The notes under the pieces: model-generated | Database searches by the model: none | What the model saw: the letters and a program-made list of their open reading frames with translations, nothing else | Told to the model about the DNA's origin: nothing | Shown: positions 34,075 through 41,773 of the stretch, in pieces | Layout of the letters: every line of letters starts with the position of its first letter | Position numbering within the stretch: position 1 is the stretch's first letter | Position numbers and translations under genes: made by a program | NCBI RefSeq assembly: GCF_002891435.1 | Contig: NZ_POUC01000020.1 | Location: 1 to 41,773 of the forward strand | DNA: 41,773 nt | From: Streptomyces cahuitamycinicus | GTDB taxonomy: Bacteria; Actinomycetota; Actinomycetes; Streptomycetales; Streptomycetaceae | Direction of reading: 5' to 3'

Positions 34075-35280
34075 GTGATATCCCGTCATCCCTCCCTCGA
34101 ACGCGCCCGTTGCGGCGTGGCCACAGCCGCGGTCGCCCTGCTGGTCGCGGGGTGTTCGGCCGGTGAAACGGCCGAACACCCCGTCTTCTCGGCTCCGAAG
34201 GATCAGCAGCCCGCCAAGGCCCTCGAAGCGACCCTGGCGACGGACGGTTTCGCGTTCCGGCAGACCACGACCTTCGAACTCGGCGCCGGGGAGGCGGCCC
34301 TGACGAGCGAGGGCCGGATGGCACCGAAGGCGGGGCACGCCGTCGGTACCAGGTCCTGGACCTTCACCAAGCGCGTCACCACGGCCGAGCGGGAGGCGCT
34401 GCTGGGCCGCTCCCCCGCGCCGTCCCCCCAGCCGTCGGAGCTGGGCGTGGCCGTCGACGGGACGGATGTGCTGGTGCGGCCAGGCGCCGCGCCGTACTGG
34501 ATCCGCCATGCCCCGAACGACTTCACCCTCGACGGCAACCGCAACGCCGAGTCCTTGGCCGGCACCCAGGTCCCGTTCGGCGGGACGCTGCTGGAGCTGC
34601 TCGCCTCCGGGGGGCGGGTGACGAAGTCCGCGGCGGCGCGGACCGGCCGAACATACACGGTCCGCACCCCGGCTCCCGCGGCCCTCGCCCTGTTCCCCGA
34701 GGACCTGCGGGACCTGCTGCACCGCGGCACCGACGAGGCCGCCGCGCCGCTGCCCGTCGACCTCAAGCTCCGCGCCGACGGCGAGGGACGCCTCACCCGC
34801 GCCTCGGCCGATATGGGAGCCCTGAAGGCACGGAAGTGGGGTTCGCTGCGGAGCCTGAAGACGATCCGGGCCGAGCTGACCATCAGCCGACACGGCGCGC
34901 CCGCCCCGAAGCTGCCGTCCGCCGCCCGTCAGCTCCCCGCGCAGGACACGGTCCGGGAGATCGACGAACTGGAGCCGGGCGCCTGCTTCGACCCGCACAC
35001 CGGCACCAGCTCGGACCGAATGGTCGTAAGCCGCCCGTGCGAGACGAAGCACGGCGCCCGCGTCCTGGCCCAGCCGGAGCTGAACCTCACCTACCCGGGG
35101 GCGGACGAGGCCCGGCGGCGGGCCGGTGCCGCCTGCGACCGGGCAGTCCCGGCCTCCCCCGCCACCTGGCGCGCTGAGTCCGCCGAGCGAGACACGCACT
35201 GGTTCACCTGGCCCACCGACAAATGGGACTGGAACGAGCACGGCGCAGCCCACGCCACGTGCTACGTGCTCACAGACTGA
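34075..35280 (+). CDS. Lipoprotein with septum-formation-like C-terminal domain
   Basis: The protein (401 aa from GTG 34075; a GTG at 34039 is possible) has a basic N terminus, a hydrophobic stretch and a lipobox LLVAGC, so it is probably anchored outside the membrane as a lipoprotein. Residues about 40-280 contain repeated beta-strands (FAFRQTTTFELG, RSWTFTKRV, YWIRHAPNDF) resembling LppX/LolA-like lipid-carrier folds, a weak assignment. The last 110 residues (LEPGACFDPHTG, VVSRPCETKHGARV, three to four Cys) resemble the Septum_form domain found in actinobacterial secreted proteins. A perfect 14-bp hairpin lies just after the lipobox codons. Confidence 0.75.
   Translation: MISRHPSLERARCGVATAAVALLVAGCSAGETAEHPVFSAPKDQQPAKALEATLATDGFAFRQTTTFELGAGEAALTSEGRMAPKAGHAVGTRSWTFTKRVTTAEREALLGRSPAPSPQPSELGVAVDGTDVLVRPGAAPYWIRHAPNDFTLDGNRNAESLAGTQVPFGGTLLELLASGGRVTKSAAARTGRTYTVRTPAPAALALFPEDLRDLLHRGTDEAAAPLPVDLKLRADGEGRLTRASADMGALKARKWGSLRSLKTIRAELTISRHGAPAPKLPSAARQLPAQDTVREIDELEPGACFDPHTGTSSDRMVVSRPCETKHGARVLAQPELNLTYPGADEARRRAGAACDRAVPASPATWRAESAERDTHWFTWPTDKWDWNEHGAAHATCYVLTD
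34149..34182. repeat. Perfect 14-bp inverted repeat inside the lipoprotein gene
   Basis: Arms 34149-34162 and 34169-34182 (GGGGTGTTCGGCCG and complement) are perfect, with a 6-base GTGAAA loop. The hairpin sits about 75 bases after the start codon, right after the lipobox Cys. It could slow transcription or translation early in the message. Confidence 0.85.
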
Positions 35281-35305
35281 CCGCAGATCCACCCCCGACC
35301 GCCCA

Positions 35306-35500
35306 TCACTCCCCCAACCGGGCCTCGCAGCTGGCGACGGCCTCCTCGCCGGGGACGGTGCGCGGGAGCCCGGGGCAGGCAGCGGGCCGCTGGGAGAGCC
35401 AGGCTGTCTCACACCAGGTGGACTGGCAGGTGATCGGCCACGCTCGTCCTCCGGCAGCCTCTCGTGGGGAGGTCCAGGCGGCGAGGCAGAACGTCCCCAT
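35306..35500 (-). CDS. Possible small Cys/Trp-rich protein (64 aa)
   Basis: A minus-strand frame from ATG 35500 reads MGTFCLAAWTSPREAAGG, then WPITCQSTWCETAWLSQRP and ACPGLPRTVPGEEAVASCEA. It has five Cys and several Trp, low Arg for a chance frame, and fills the gap between the lipoprotein and phosphotransferase genes. There is no clear ribosome binding site and no family was recognised, so it may not be expressed. Confidence 0.35.
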   Translation of the reverse strand: MGTFCLAAWTSPREAAGGRAWPITCQSTWCETAWLSQRPAACPGLPRTVPGEEAVASCEARLGE

Positions 35501-35540
35501 CGGCGATCCGGTGGACCTGCCCTCAGTACTGTGACTTCGC

Positions 35541-36437
35541 ATGACCGACACCGAGATCGAGATCACCGCAGACCTGGTTCGCGACCTGCTGAAGGAGCAA
35601 CATCCAGACCTCGCAGGGCTGACCATCCGGGAGGTGGCGGGCGGCTGGGGCAACCAGATGTGGCGTCTTGGGGACGAGTTGGCCGTGCGCATGCAGCGCA
35701 TGGACCCCACCCCTGAACTCCAGCTCAAGGAGCGGCGCTGGCTGCCCGTACTGGCCCCGCGCCTGCCGCTCCCGGTGCCGACCCCGGTGCGGTTCGGCGA
35801 ACCGTCCGAGCGCTTCCCCAAGCACTGGACCGTCATGACGTGGGTTCCCGGCCAGCCGCTGGACCACGGCTCGATCCGCCGCGGCGCCCACGCGGCCGAC
35901 ACACTGGCCGGCTTCCTCAGGGCGCTCCACGTGGAGGCACCCGCCGAGGCGCCGGTCAGCTCGGACTTCGGCGCTCACCCCAAGAAGTGCACGGACGGCT
36001 TCGACCACTTCTTCGAAGCCGTGGTCCCCGGTGGCATTGCCGACGAGGTCCGGGCTGTCTGGGACGATGCCGTTGCGGCCCCCGAGTGGGAGCGCCCGGC
36101 GGTATGGGTGCACGCTGACCTTCATCCCGCGAACGTCGTCGTCTCGGACGGAACCCTCTCGGGCATCGTCGACTTCGGTGCCATGTGCGCCGGCGATCCG
36201 GCGTGGGACCTCGCCGCCGCATGGGTGCTGCTACCCGCGGGCATGGCCTCACGGTTCTTCGAGATGTACGCGCATGCAGACGAGGCTGCGATCCGGCGTG
36301 CCCGCGGGCTGGCCGCGATGAAGGGCCTCTTCCTGATGCTCATGGGGCAGAACGGAGATCGGGGTCTTCCCGGCGGCAAGCCGAACTGGGGACCTGCAGG
36401 CCGGGCGGCACTTGATCGTGTCCTGATGGGCGTTTGA
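35541..36437 (+). CDS. APH-family phosphotransferase
   Basis: The 298-aa protein shows the aminoglycoside/choline-kinase fold: a beta-type N lobe (GGWGNQMWRLGDELAVRMQR), hinge WTVMTWVPGQPLDH, the catalytic loop VWVHADLHPANVVVSDGTLS, and the metal site GIVDFGAMCAGDPAWDLAAA. The start ATG 35541 gives a normal length for the family. Members phosphorylate small alcohols such as aminoglycosides, macrolides or choline, and many actinobacterial ones have unknown substrates. It is not close enough to known resistance enzymes for me to call a drug. It ends at a good terminator hairpin. Confidence 0.9.
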   Translation: MTDTEIEITADLVRDLLKEQHPDLAGLTIREVAGGWGNQMWRLGDELAVRMQRMDPTPELQLKERRWLPVLAPRLPLPVPTPVRFGEPSERFPKHWTVMTWVPGQPLDHGSIRRGAHAADTLAGFLRALHVEAPAEAPVSSDFGAHPKKCTDGFDHFFEAVVPGGIADEVRAVWDDAVAAPEWERPAVWVHADLHPANVVVSDGTLSGIVDFGAMCAGDPAWDLAAAWVLLPAGMASRFFEMYAHADEAAIRRARGLAAMKGLFLMLMGQNGDRGLPGGKPNWGPAGRAALDRVLMGV

Positions 36438-36467
36438 TGGGCGTCTCCCTTGAACTGAGACGCCATC
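36436..36467. terminator. Terminator hairpin behind the APH-family gene
   Basis: Arms GGCGTCTC (36440-36447) and GAGACGCC (36457-36464) pair perfectly over 8 bp with a 9-base loop, extendable by GAT/ATC with one bulge. It begins at the stop codon of the phosphotransferase gene and faces the convergent PNPOx-type gene. Confidence 0.65.
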
Positions 36468-36718
36468 TCCTTTCGTGGGTCTGTGCGCCGATTTTTCGGC
36501 CGAGGGAGGCCACGGTCCGGGGGGACACAAGCTCACAAAGGCACAGCAACCGGGGCGGCCGTACTCACTCCGCCCTGCGAGGCGTCGCAGTCAGCCTCCG
36601 GCGACCATGAGGAACATGCTCAGTAGCCGATCGCGGACCGTCGAGGCAACCAACGGCCGCGGTCAAGGACTCGGGGCGTAGCTACCACGCCGCGAAGCGC
36701 CGCCTCCGTGTTCCCTTC

Positions 36719-37390
36719 TCAGCGCGGAGCCAGCCCGTGGCCTCGGGCCGCCGCTCCGAAGTAGTCGCCGCCCTTGCGCCTGACGTCGTCCGTGCCCCAC
36801 GCCTGCCCGCCGTCACCGGCCGCACCCTGTCCCCCGTCGACGCTCTGCCGCAGCGGTGCCTTGACCAGCCTCGGTATGTGCTTCGAGCAGTGGATGTATG
36901 CCTCCTCGACCTCGACCTCCACCCACATCTGAGGACGGCGGCCCGGGACCGCATCGACAGGGAGGCCGGGGTACCTGCGGCGCATGGCCTCGTCGGTGAC
37001 CAACTGGGCGCGGCCGTTGACGTGCAAGCCGATGCGGTCATGGGAGAAGTCGATCATCAGGATCCCGACGTGGGGGTTCTCCCGGATGTTGCCGAGCGAG
37101 GCCATGACCCCGTTCCCGCGGTACTCCGGGTATGCCAAGGTCGTGGCATCGATCACCTGGAGAAAGCCGGGCGGTCCGGCCCGGAACGTGCTGTCGCACT
37201 CCCCGTGCCCGTCCGCAGTGGCGAGGAAGAACATCTCCTGACGGGCAACGAACTCCGTCATCCGCGAGTTGAGCCGGTCGAGCACCTGTTCGCCGTAGAA
37301 CCGATCTGCGCGGTCTACGGTACCCAGATCACGCTGGATCTGGTGCTCTCCCTGGCTTCCGGGCCGCTCTGCCCGCTCGTCGTGGTGCAA
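36719..37390 (-). CDS. Pyridoxamine 5'-phosphate oxidase-family protein
   Basis: The 223-aa protein is read from TTG 37390, which has a near-perfect GGGAGGA site five bases upstream. The FMN-binding split-barrel core is visible: FFLATADGHGECDSTFRAGP, GFLQVIDATTLAYPEYRGNG, NIRENPHVGILMIDF and IGLHVNGRAQLVTDEAM. A Pro-Gln-Met-Trp-Val-Glu stretch and EAYIHCSKHIPRL are typical of the FMN/F420-binding PNPOx-like subgroup with an HCSKxIP motif. It probably reduces or oxidises a small molecule using flavin; true PNP oxidase activity is unlikely. The C-terminal 45 residues are Gly/Arg-rich. Confidence 0.85.
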   Translation of the reverse strand: MHHDERAERPGSQGEHQIQRDLGTVDRADRFYGEQVLDRLNSRMTEFVARQEMFFLATADGHGECDSTFRAGPPGFLQVIDATTLAYPEYRGNGVMASLGNIRENPHVGILMIDFSHDRIGLHVNGRAQLVTDEAMRRRYPGLPVDAVPGRRPQMWVEVEVEEAYIHCSKHIPRLVKAPLRQSVDGGQGAAGDGGQAWGTDDVRRKGGDYFGAAARGHGLAPR

Positions 37391-37631
37391 CGGTCCTCCC
37401 TGACAGGCATTCAGTCGTGTGCAGCGGTCCACTGGGCCCAGGGAGTGCGAGCGTCTATGTCCGGGCCACGGCCCGGTGTTCACAAGACTCACGTGACCTG
37501 ATTGCATCGCCGCTCAGGCCGAAAATCGCACCGGCCGTGCCCATCAGGGTAGAGCAGGCCGGTCCAGGGGCTCGGGCCGGGGCCGGGCCGCAGGGGCCGG
37601 ATCCGGTTCGGACCGGCCCCTGCACGGCGGT

Positions 37632-37915
37632 TCAACCGCAGGTGACGCGGTCCGCCGCCACCATACCGAGCGCCTCGCGTGCCTCGTCCCGGAAGTCGAA
37701 GGTCCAGCCACTGGCCGCCGCTACGCCGCAGGCGACCGCGGCCGGAGGCCATCAACCGCGACGAAGCCCGCCGGTTGATGGTCTCCGGCCTCCCCACCTC
37801 CCCCACTGCCCGCCTGACATCGGCCTGCGCATCCTCGACTGACCCATGCGGGGAGGTGTAGAGGGTGATCTGCGCCGAGTTGTCCTCAACCGCGAGGTCA
37901 CAGCCTGCCGAGCTC
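37632..37915 (-). pseudogene. Decayed hypothetical gene with internal hairpin
   Basis: The minus strand reads AGCDLAVEDNSAQITLYTSP, then HGSVEDAQADVRRAVGEVG. After a palindrome it loses frame and resumes in another frame as AVACGVAAASGWTFDFRDEA, then REALGMVAADRVTCG and TGA at 37632-37634. The two parts fit one small protein. No start is clear and no family was recognised. Confidence 0.45.
37740..37790. repeat. Long inverted repeat (19-bp stem)
   Basis: Arms 37740-37758 and 37772-37790 are complementary over 19 positions with one G-U pair and a 13-base loop. It lies exactly where the surrounding decayed gene changes frame, so it may be an inverted duplication that destroyed the gene. Confidence 0.8.
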
Positions 37916-37921
37916 CGCGGT

Positions 37922-38623
37922 TCAGCTCAGCGACGTGGGCCGCCTAGGCGGCGGAACAGCCCGCAGCAGCTCCCACAACGGCCGGGAGCCCGAGGCCCAC
38001 ACAGCCAGCGTCTGGCGGTCCACCACGTGTAACCGCTGCTGCTCGGCGAAGTCCACCGCCGGTCTGGTCACCCGGCCGTTCGTCACGATCACCGCGATGT
38101 CCGCGCCGTGCACCGGCCGCGCTGTCCCGTTGAGGACCTGTAGATCCGGCGTGCCCACGGCCGAGCCCCGGGCGCCGTTGCGGCGGTGCTTGCACTGGAT
38201 CACCCAGTGCCGCCCGAGTGGGTCGGTGGCTTTCACATCTGCGCCCAGGTCGCCGCCCCCGCCGACCCGCTGCGCGTCCTGGCAGCCGTCGCGGCGCATC
38301 AGATCCCGGACCGCCTCCTCGAACTTGGCGTGATGCAGCGCATCCAGCTGAGGCAGCCCGTAGCGCAGGCCCTGCGCGCGGACGGCATTCCAACGGGCCT
38401 GCTGCCGGCGGTTGGAGAGCCGGCCGATGCCGGCGAGCACGGCGAGCACCAGGGTGACGAGGAGCACCCACCAGTGGGCGATCAGCCAGTTGACCACCAT
38501 CACCACCGAGCCGATGACCGCCGCCGCCACCACGGCGAAGACGATCAGCTGAGCGTCCTTCTGCTGCTGCCGCTTGCTCGGGCGTCGGGGACGCCGCCGT
38601 GCCGACGGCCGCCGACGCGTCAT
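37922..38623 (-). CDS. Membrane-anchored Mrr-type restriction endonuclease
   Basis: The 233-aa protein has a very basic N terminus (about 20 residues), two membrane helices (LIVFAVVAAAVIGSVVMVV and WWVLLVTLVLAVLAGI), then an Mrr_cat-like nuclease domain. This begins with DALHHAKFEEAVRDLMRRDG and carries the PD-(D/E)xK core GGGGDLGADVKATDP and WVIQCKHR (Asp ... QxK), and continues with VLNGTARPVHGADIAVIVTN. Such proteins are widespread and some cut modified DNA. Its ATG overlaps the stop of the small membrane protein upstream (ATGA), making a coupled pair. No methylase lies nearby. Confidence 0.88.
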   Translation of the reverse strand: MTRRRPSARRRPRRPSKRQQQKDAQLIVFAVVAAAVIGSVVMVVNWLIAHWWVLLVTLVLAVLAGIGRLSNRRQQARWNAVRAQGLRYGLPQLDALHHAKFEEAVRDLMRRDGCQDAQRVGGGGDLGADVKATDPLGRHWVIQCKHRRNGARGSAVGTPDLQVLNGTARPVHGADIAVIVTNGRVTRPAVDFAEQQRLHVVDRQTLAVWASGSRPLWELLRAVPPPRRPTSLS

Positions 38624-38928
38624 CGGCTCCCCTCCGTCTCAGGGAACCGGACGGGATACGACACCGTGGGCCGCGGCTGCGCGATCCGCGGCGGCGGAGC
38701 GTCGTCGAACCGGATCGGATACCGCACGGTCGACTGCGGCCGCGGGGTCACCTCTCCGCTCTCCGCCGAGGCGTTGCCGTTGCCGTTGCCAGTGGCGTTG
38801 ACCAACGCCACCACGGCTAACGCGAAGCCGGCGAAGATCGTCATCTCTCGTCTGGCACCCGTGGGCCACCGCGAATGCCCCCGCACCGGTGTCCCGTCAG
38901 AACGCACGTACGGAGCTATCCAAGGCAT
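38620..38928 (-). CDS. Small membrane protein coupled to the Mrr-type gene
   Basis: The 102-aa product starts at ATG 38928 behind GGGGAGG. The first 25 residues (PYVRSDGTPVRGHSRWPTGA) resemble a short conserved basic motif with RxDGTxVxGHxR. Then comes one membrane helix (MTIFAGFALAVVALVNATG), followed by a Pro-rich tail with repeats of the type PRPTVSYPVRF. Its stop overlaps the start of the endonuclease gene. It may be a partner or regulator of the endonuclease, by position only. Confidence 0.75.
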   Translation of the reverse strand: MPWIAPYVRSDGTPVRGHSRWPTGARREMTIFAGFALAVVALVNATGNGNGNASAESGEVTPRPQSTVRYPIRFDDAPPPRIAQPRPTVSYPVRFPETEGSR

Positions 38929-39257
38929 GGATGCCTCCCCCTCGAAGCGACCGGACCGCCCATGGTGACAGCCGGCAGTGACAATCGGTCCACGCAGCAG
39001 CACATGTGGTGATCAAGGAAGGCTTGAACAGGACGTTGCCAGTGGTGTTGCTCAGGTCAGAGCACCCGAAGGGCCGTAGGTGGCGGTGGAAGGCACAGTG
39101 CGTGGCTGGATGCTTCCGGTACCGCTGATGAGCACCCCTGTACCCCTGATCATGCTGACCATCGAGAGAAAACCAGGCCGCCACGGTCGGTAAGCAAGCG
39201 GGGGGTCCTCGGGGTGCCCGGGTCGGTCCGGAGGGCGCCAGGTGTCAAGATGGGGGC
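38929..39257. other. Intergenic region between divergent genes
   Basis: This separates the Mrr-type operon (leftward) from the cyclophilin gene (rightward) and should hold both promoters. No gene was found in it. Confidence 0.4.
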
Positions 39258-39755
39258 ATGACTATCAAGGTATTCTTTGACATCACCATCGACGATGTTC
39301 CCGCCGGCCGGATCAACATGAACCTGTTCGACGACGTCGCCCCCAAGACCGTGGAGAACTTCCGCGCGCTGGCGACCGGCGAGAAGGGCTTCGGCTACAA
39401 GGGCTCGTCCTTCCACCGCGTCATCCCGGAGTTCATGCTCCAGGGTGGCGACTTCACCCGCGGTGACGGTACGGGCGGCAAGAGCATCTACGGCGAGAAG
39501 TTCGCCGACGAGAACTTCACGCTCAAGCACACCAAGCCCGGCCAGCTCTCCATGGCCAACGCCGGCCCGAACACGAACGGCTCGCAGTTCTTCATCACCA
39601 CGATCGTGACGTCCTGGCTGGACGGCAAGCACGTCGTGTTCGGTGAGGTCGCCGACGAGAGCAGCATGGACGTCGTGCGGAAGATCGAGGGCTACGGCTC
39701 ACGGTCCGGCCGTACCTCGGCCACCATCACCATCGCCGACTGCGGCGCTCTCTGA
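39258..39755 (+). CDS. Cyclophilin-type peptidyl-prolyl cis-trans isomerase
   Basis: The 165-aa cytoplasmic protein is a full cyclophilin that speeds proline isomerisation during folding. Active-site residues are in [20 protein letters not shown] (Arg, Phe, Met, Gln) and [20 protein letters not shown] (Gln, Phe, Trp); the Trp and His ([12 protein letters not shown]) suggest cyclosporin sensitivity. It is very close to the eukaryote-like Streptomyces cyclophilin A type. It stands alone and ends 68 bases before a clear terminator. Confidence 0.95.
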   Translation: MTIKVFFDITIDDVPAGRINMNLFDDVAPKTVENFRALATGEKGFGYKGSSFHRVIPEFMLQGGDFTRGDGTGGKSIYGEKFADENFTLKHTKPGQLSMANAGPNTNGSQFFITTIVTSWLDGKHVVFGEVADESSMDVVRKIEGYGSRSGRTSATITIADCGAL

Positions 39756-39823
39756 CCGTACGCCGCTGGTCCGGGCAGGTGGTCGGAGTGATCGACTCGG
39801 GCTGACTGCCACGTATGTCTCCT

Positions 39824-39855
39824 GTGCCCGTAGCGCTGGATCAGGCTACGGGCAC
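39824..39855. terminator. Bidirectional terminator between cyclophilin and membrane-protein genes
   Basis: Arms GTGCCCGTAGC (39824-39834) and GCTACGGGCAC (39845-39855) pair perfectly over 11 bp with a 10-base loop. It lies between two convergent genes and can serve both. Confidence 0.85.
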
Positions 39856-39952
39856 CTGCCCGAGGTGACAGCGGAGGACTGGGCGTCGCCGTTCAAGGCT
39901 CCGTACATGCGGCTCACTTGGTCGGTTGAGCGAGCCCGCAGCCCGCCATCCT

Positions 39953-40969
39953 TCACGTGCGCCGCACGGTGGAGTCCACCGAGCCCTCAGCGCACCTGGG
40001 AGGTGTGCGGGGCAGCAGGTGGTCGTAGAGGGTCGCGAAGGCCGTGAACGTGAGGGGGAGCGTCACGGCCGCGGTGGCCAGGATGCCGACGAGGACGGGC
40101 GCGAGGATGCCGGCGTAATACGCGGCGAAGAAATTGCCCGTTGCCTGCTCGAGAAAGTCTCGTACGAGGGGGCGCAGCGGCAGAGCGAGCTGTGTCACCA
40201 GCCGGACCGTCCCGGTCGTGAGCACGGTCAGCGGCAACGCGAGGGCGAGGACGCGGGCGAATCCGGAGCGCGTCCAGGTCAGTGACCAGGAACGGCGTAG
40301 GGCCGCGCGAGGGCCAAGGCCGGCGGCTGCCGCAGCAGGGGCCAGGGCGAGGGCGAGGCGCAGCAGCACTGCGGCCGACACGGCCGCCACGGGAAAAGCC
40401 TCGACGAGTGTGTGGAGCCATGATCCGCGTTCAAGGGGCTCCGGAGTGTCGAGCGAGTAGCCGGTGAGACGGTCCGCCACGAACGTGGCGAGCAGCGGCA
40501 GGGGCCAGACGATCAGGCCGCGCAGCGCGTACACGGAGAGCACCGGTGGAAGTCGCGCGCGATCCGCGACCCGCGCTCGGTCTCCTTGCGATAGCCCTTG
40601 AGTCCCCGCCGCGACCGCCCGGGAGCACACAGTCTGCAGGGCCGCGCTGCCGGTGCCGAGCAGAGCCAGGAAGAGCGGGAGTGCGCAGAGGGCGGCCAGC
40701 GCCAGGTCGGTGTGGTCGTGAAGGTAAGGGTCTTCCCTGTGGTGGTACCAGATGCGTTGGTTCCGCATGTGGGTGAAGACTGGCCAGGCGAGCGCGAATG
40801 TCGCGGCCGTCATCAGCAGCGCGAGCAATCCGCACAGACCGACGACGCGTGCTGTCGTGCCCGCCACCGTGGCACGGTGCCGTCGCAGGACGGCGAATGT
40901 GGTGGCGGTGACGCCGCGTTCCGGACTCCCTCCCGTCGGTGGCACCGTGCGGTCGATCAGGGTGGGCAT
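39953..40969 (-). CDS. Polytopic membrane protein of unknown function
   Basis: From ATG 40969 the protein is 338 aa with about six hydrophobic segments: VVGLCGLLALLMTAATFALA, LALAALCALPLFLALLGT, LRGLIVWPLPLLATFVA, AAVSAAVLLRLALALAPAA, VLALALPLTVLTTGTVRLV and LAPVLVGILATAAVTLPLTF. A helix-rich stretch AALRRSWSLTWTRSGFARVL is a recurring motif in actinobacterial membrane proteins of this type (glycerophosphoryl diester phosphodiesterase membrane domain-like). No catalytic motif is seen. The sequence further upstream in frame is Arg/Pro-rich and not part of the protein. Confidence 0.8.
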   Translation of the reverse strand: MPTLIDRTVPPTGGSPERGVTATTFAVLRRHRATVAGTTARVVGLCGLLALLMTAATFALAWPVFTHMRNQRIWYHHREDPYLHDHTDLALAALCALPLFLALLGTGSAALQTVCSRAVAAGTQGLSQGDRARVADRARLPPVLSVYALRGLIVWPLPLLATFVADRLTGYSLDTPEPLERGSWLHTLVEAFPVAAVSAAVLLRLALALAPAAAAAGLGPRAALRRSWSLTWTRSGFARVLALALPLTVLTTGTVRLVTQLALPLRPLVRDFLEQATGNFFAAYYAGILAPVLVGILATAAVTLPLTFTAFATLYDHLLPRTPPRCAEGSVDSTVRRT

Positions 40970-41208
40970 CCAGGGCGCGCCTTCTGTACGTTCCGGGTCC
41001 GTTCCCGGCAGGGACGCCGGGCGGACCGGGCATGGTCCTCCCGAGGCGTCACGGCCCGGGTCGGGCGGGGCGTTGGGGTTGCAATCGCCGTTCCCCACGG
41101 CCTGGTTCGCGCCCGGACGTCGGTTCCTTCGGGAGTGGCGCACCGGCCCGCCCTCAGCATTTCCGGGACACACCGAGTCCGTACGCCACAGCAGGTCCTC
41201 CCTCGTCG
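40970..41208. other. Intergenic region upstream of the membrane-protein gene
   Basis: No gene is supported. It probably holds the promoter of the membrane-protein gene. Confidence 0.4.
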
Positions 41209-41265
41209 CCCGGCAGGGCACAACCCGCCTCGTCAGTAGGAGTTGGCGGGCTGTGTCCTGCCGGG
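41209..41265. terminator. Large hairpin terminator behind the DUF5302 gene
   Basis: Arms 41209-41229 and 41245-41265 pair over 9 bp, a G-U pair, 4 bp, a mismatch and 6 bp, with a 15-base loop. It starts 24 bases beyond the stop codon of the leftward DUF5302 gene. Confidence 0.75.
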
Positions 41266-41289
41266 TCTCGTCTAGCGGCCGTTCTCGGC

Positions 41290-41532
41290 TCAGCCGCCGC
41301 TCTTGCGCCGGAACGACCGCTGGCTGGCAGCCGGGCCGTGCGCGCCGCGGATCTTCGACGCGTGAGGATTCGCGGCGAGGTCGGCGGCATCCGCCTGCAT
41401 ACCGCGCTTACGGGCCAAAGCCTCCCGGAACTTGCGCTTCAGGTCGTACTGGCCGTCAGCGTCGGGTGTGAGGGCGGGGCTCTCGGCGTCAGCCGGCTCC
41501 GAACCTTCTGGTGTTGCAGACTCTTCGGCCAT
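41290..41532 (-). CDS. DUF5302 small protein
   Basis: The 80-aa protein starts at ATG 41532 with a perfect AGGAGGT site. An acidic N-terminal half is followed by DLKRKFREALARKRG and a conserved end HASKIRGAHGPAASQRSFRR, then KSGG. This matches the DUF5302 family, a set of small basic-tailed actinobacterial proteins without known function. It is monocistronic, with its own terminator. Confidence 0.9.
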   Translation of the reverse strand: MAEESATPEGSEPADAESPALTPDADGQYDLKRKFREALARKRGMQADAADLAANPHASKIRGAHGPAASQRSFRRKSGG

Positions 41533-41773
41533 GGTGACCTCCTGGGCTCGGGCGTTGGAGAACACAGCTTGTCATGCCGGGTGCCGCGTGACGTCCAACG
41601 TCGGCGTTGGCCCGGCCCTGACGGAACCTTGCAGGTCGCGCCAGGCCACGGCCGAATGATCCGTGAAGTCAGCCGCGGCGAACCGCCCCGAGCCGGTCCC
41701 GGTGCGGGCCGGGCGCGGTGAACCACTGCGCCACCGCACGCAGGACGCATTCATCACCTGCTCGGGTGGGGCT
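41533..41773. other. Window edge without a supported gene
   Basis: No gene could be supported before the window ends. The first part should be the promoter region of the DUF5302 gene. Confidence 0.35.

Noticed and set aside
41209..41265. Considered as a tRNA or small RNA
   Set aside because: It folds as one long hairpin without a cloverleaf, and its position after a stop codon fits a terminator.

Overview
The window looks like an accessory, rearrangement-prone part of a Streptomyces (or close actinobacterial) chromosome. Base composition is very GC-rich, GTG starts and GTGA/ATGA stop-start overlaps are common, and several families are typical of the genus (DUF5302 protein, 165-aa cyclophilin, lamin-tail secreted protein, IS701 and IS5 elements). 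Intact genes alternate with truncated, frameshifted and IS-interrupted remnants, and no tRNA, rRNA or CRISPR array was seen.

Layout. 1-3.1 kb: the 3' end of a primase-like gene, then a membrane PAS-GGDEF diguanylate cyclase carrying a TTA codon. 3.1-6.4 kb: a decayed STAND-type ATPase gene cut by an IS5-family element, with an IS701-family element inserted exactly at its outer edge. 6.4-9.3 kb: Tat-exported alpha/beta hydrolase, a small acidic protein and a sulfatase-modifying-factor-like protein. 9.3-13.7 kb: mostly debris (a frameshifted conserved hypothetical, an RHS fragment, a frameshifted lamin-tail protein, a transposase fragment) plus a pair of small exported proteins. 13.8-19.5 kb: long-chain acyl-CoA ligase, truncated vWFA gene, YdcF-like membrane protein, IclR fragment and aldo/keto reductase. 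19.5-24.1 kb: more debris, a hypothetical gene, and a divergent Cys-rich regulator/DoxX pair with a clear operator. 24.2-25.9 kb: divergent ArsR-type regulator and MFS exporter with a palindromic operator.

26.3-32.3 kb is the most interesting part, a compact isoprenoid locus. Three plus-strand genes encode a squalene/phytoene-synthase-like protein and two different trans-prenyl diphosphate synthases. They converge on a translationally coupled minus-strand operon of a cis-prenyltransferase (UppS family), an ABC ATPase and an ABC-2 permease. Four prenyl-diphosphate enzymes plus a dedicated transporter, with no recognisable cyclase or P450, suggest assembly and export (or membrane handling) of an unusual prenyl chain. 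The product cannot be named from sequence.

32.5-41.8 kb is more conventional: a transposase scrap, an Esterase_D-type esterase, a lipoprotein with a septum-formation-like C terminus, an APH-family kinase, a PNPOx-family protein, an Mrr-type membrane endonuclease coupled to a small membrane protein, cyclophilin, a polytopic membrane protein and a DUF5302 protein, with clear hairpin terminators behind several genes.

Frameshifts are numerous but confined to the debris. They may be real decay or, for some, sequencing indels; raw-read inspection would settle this.
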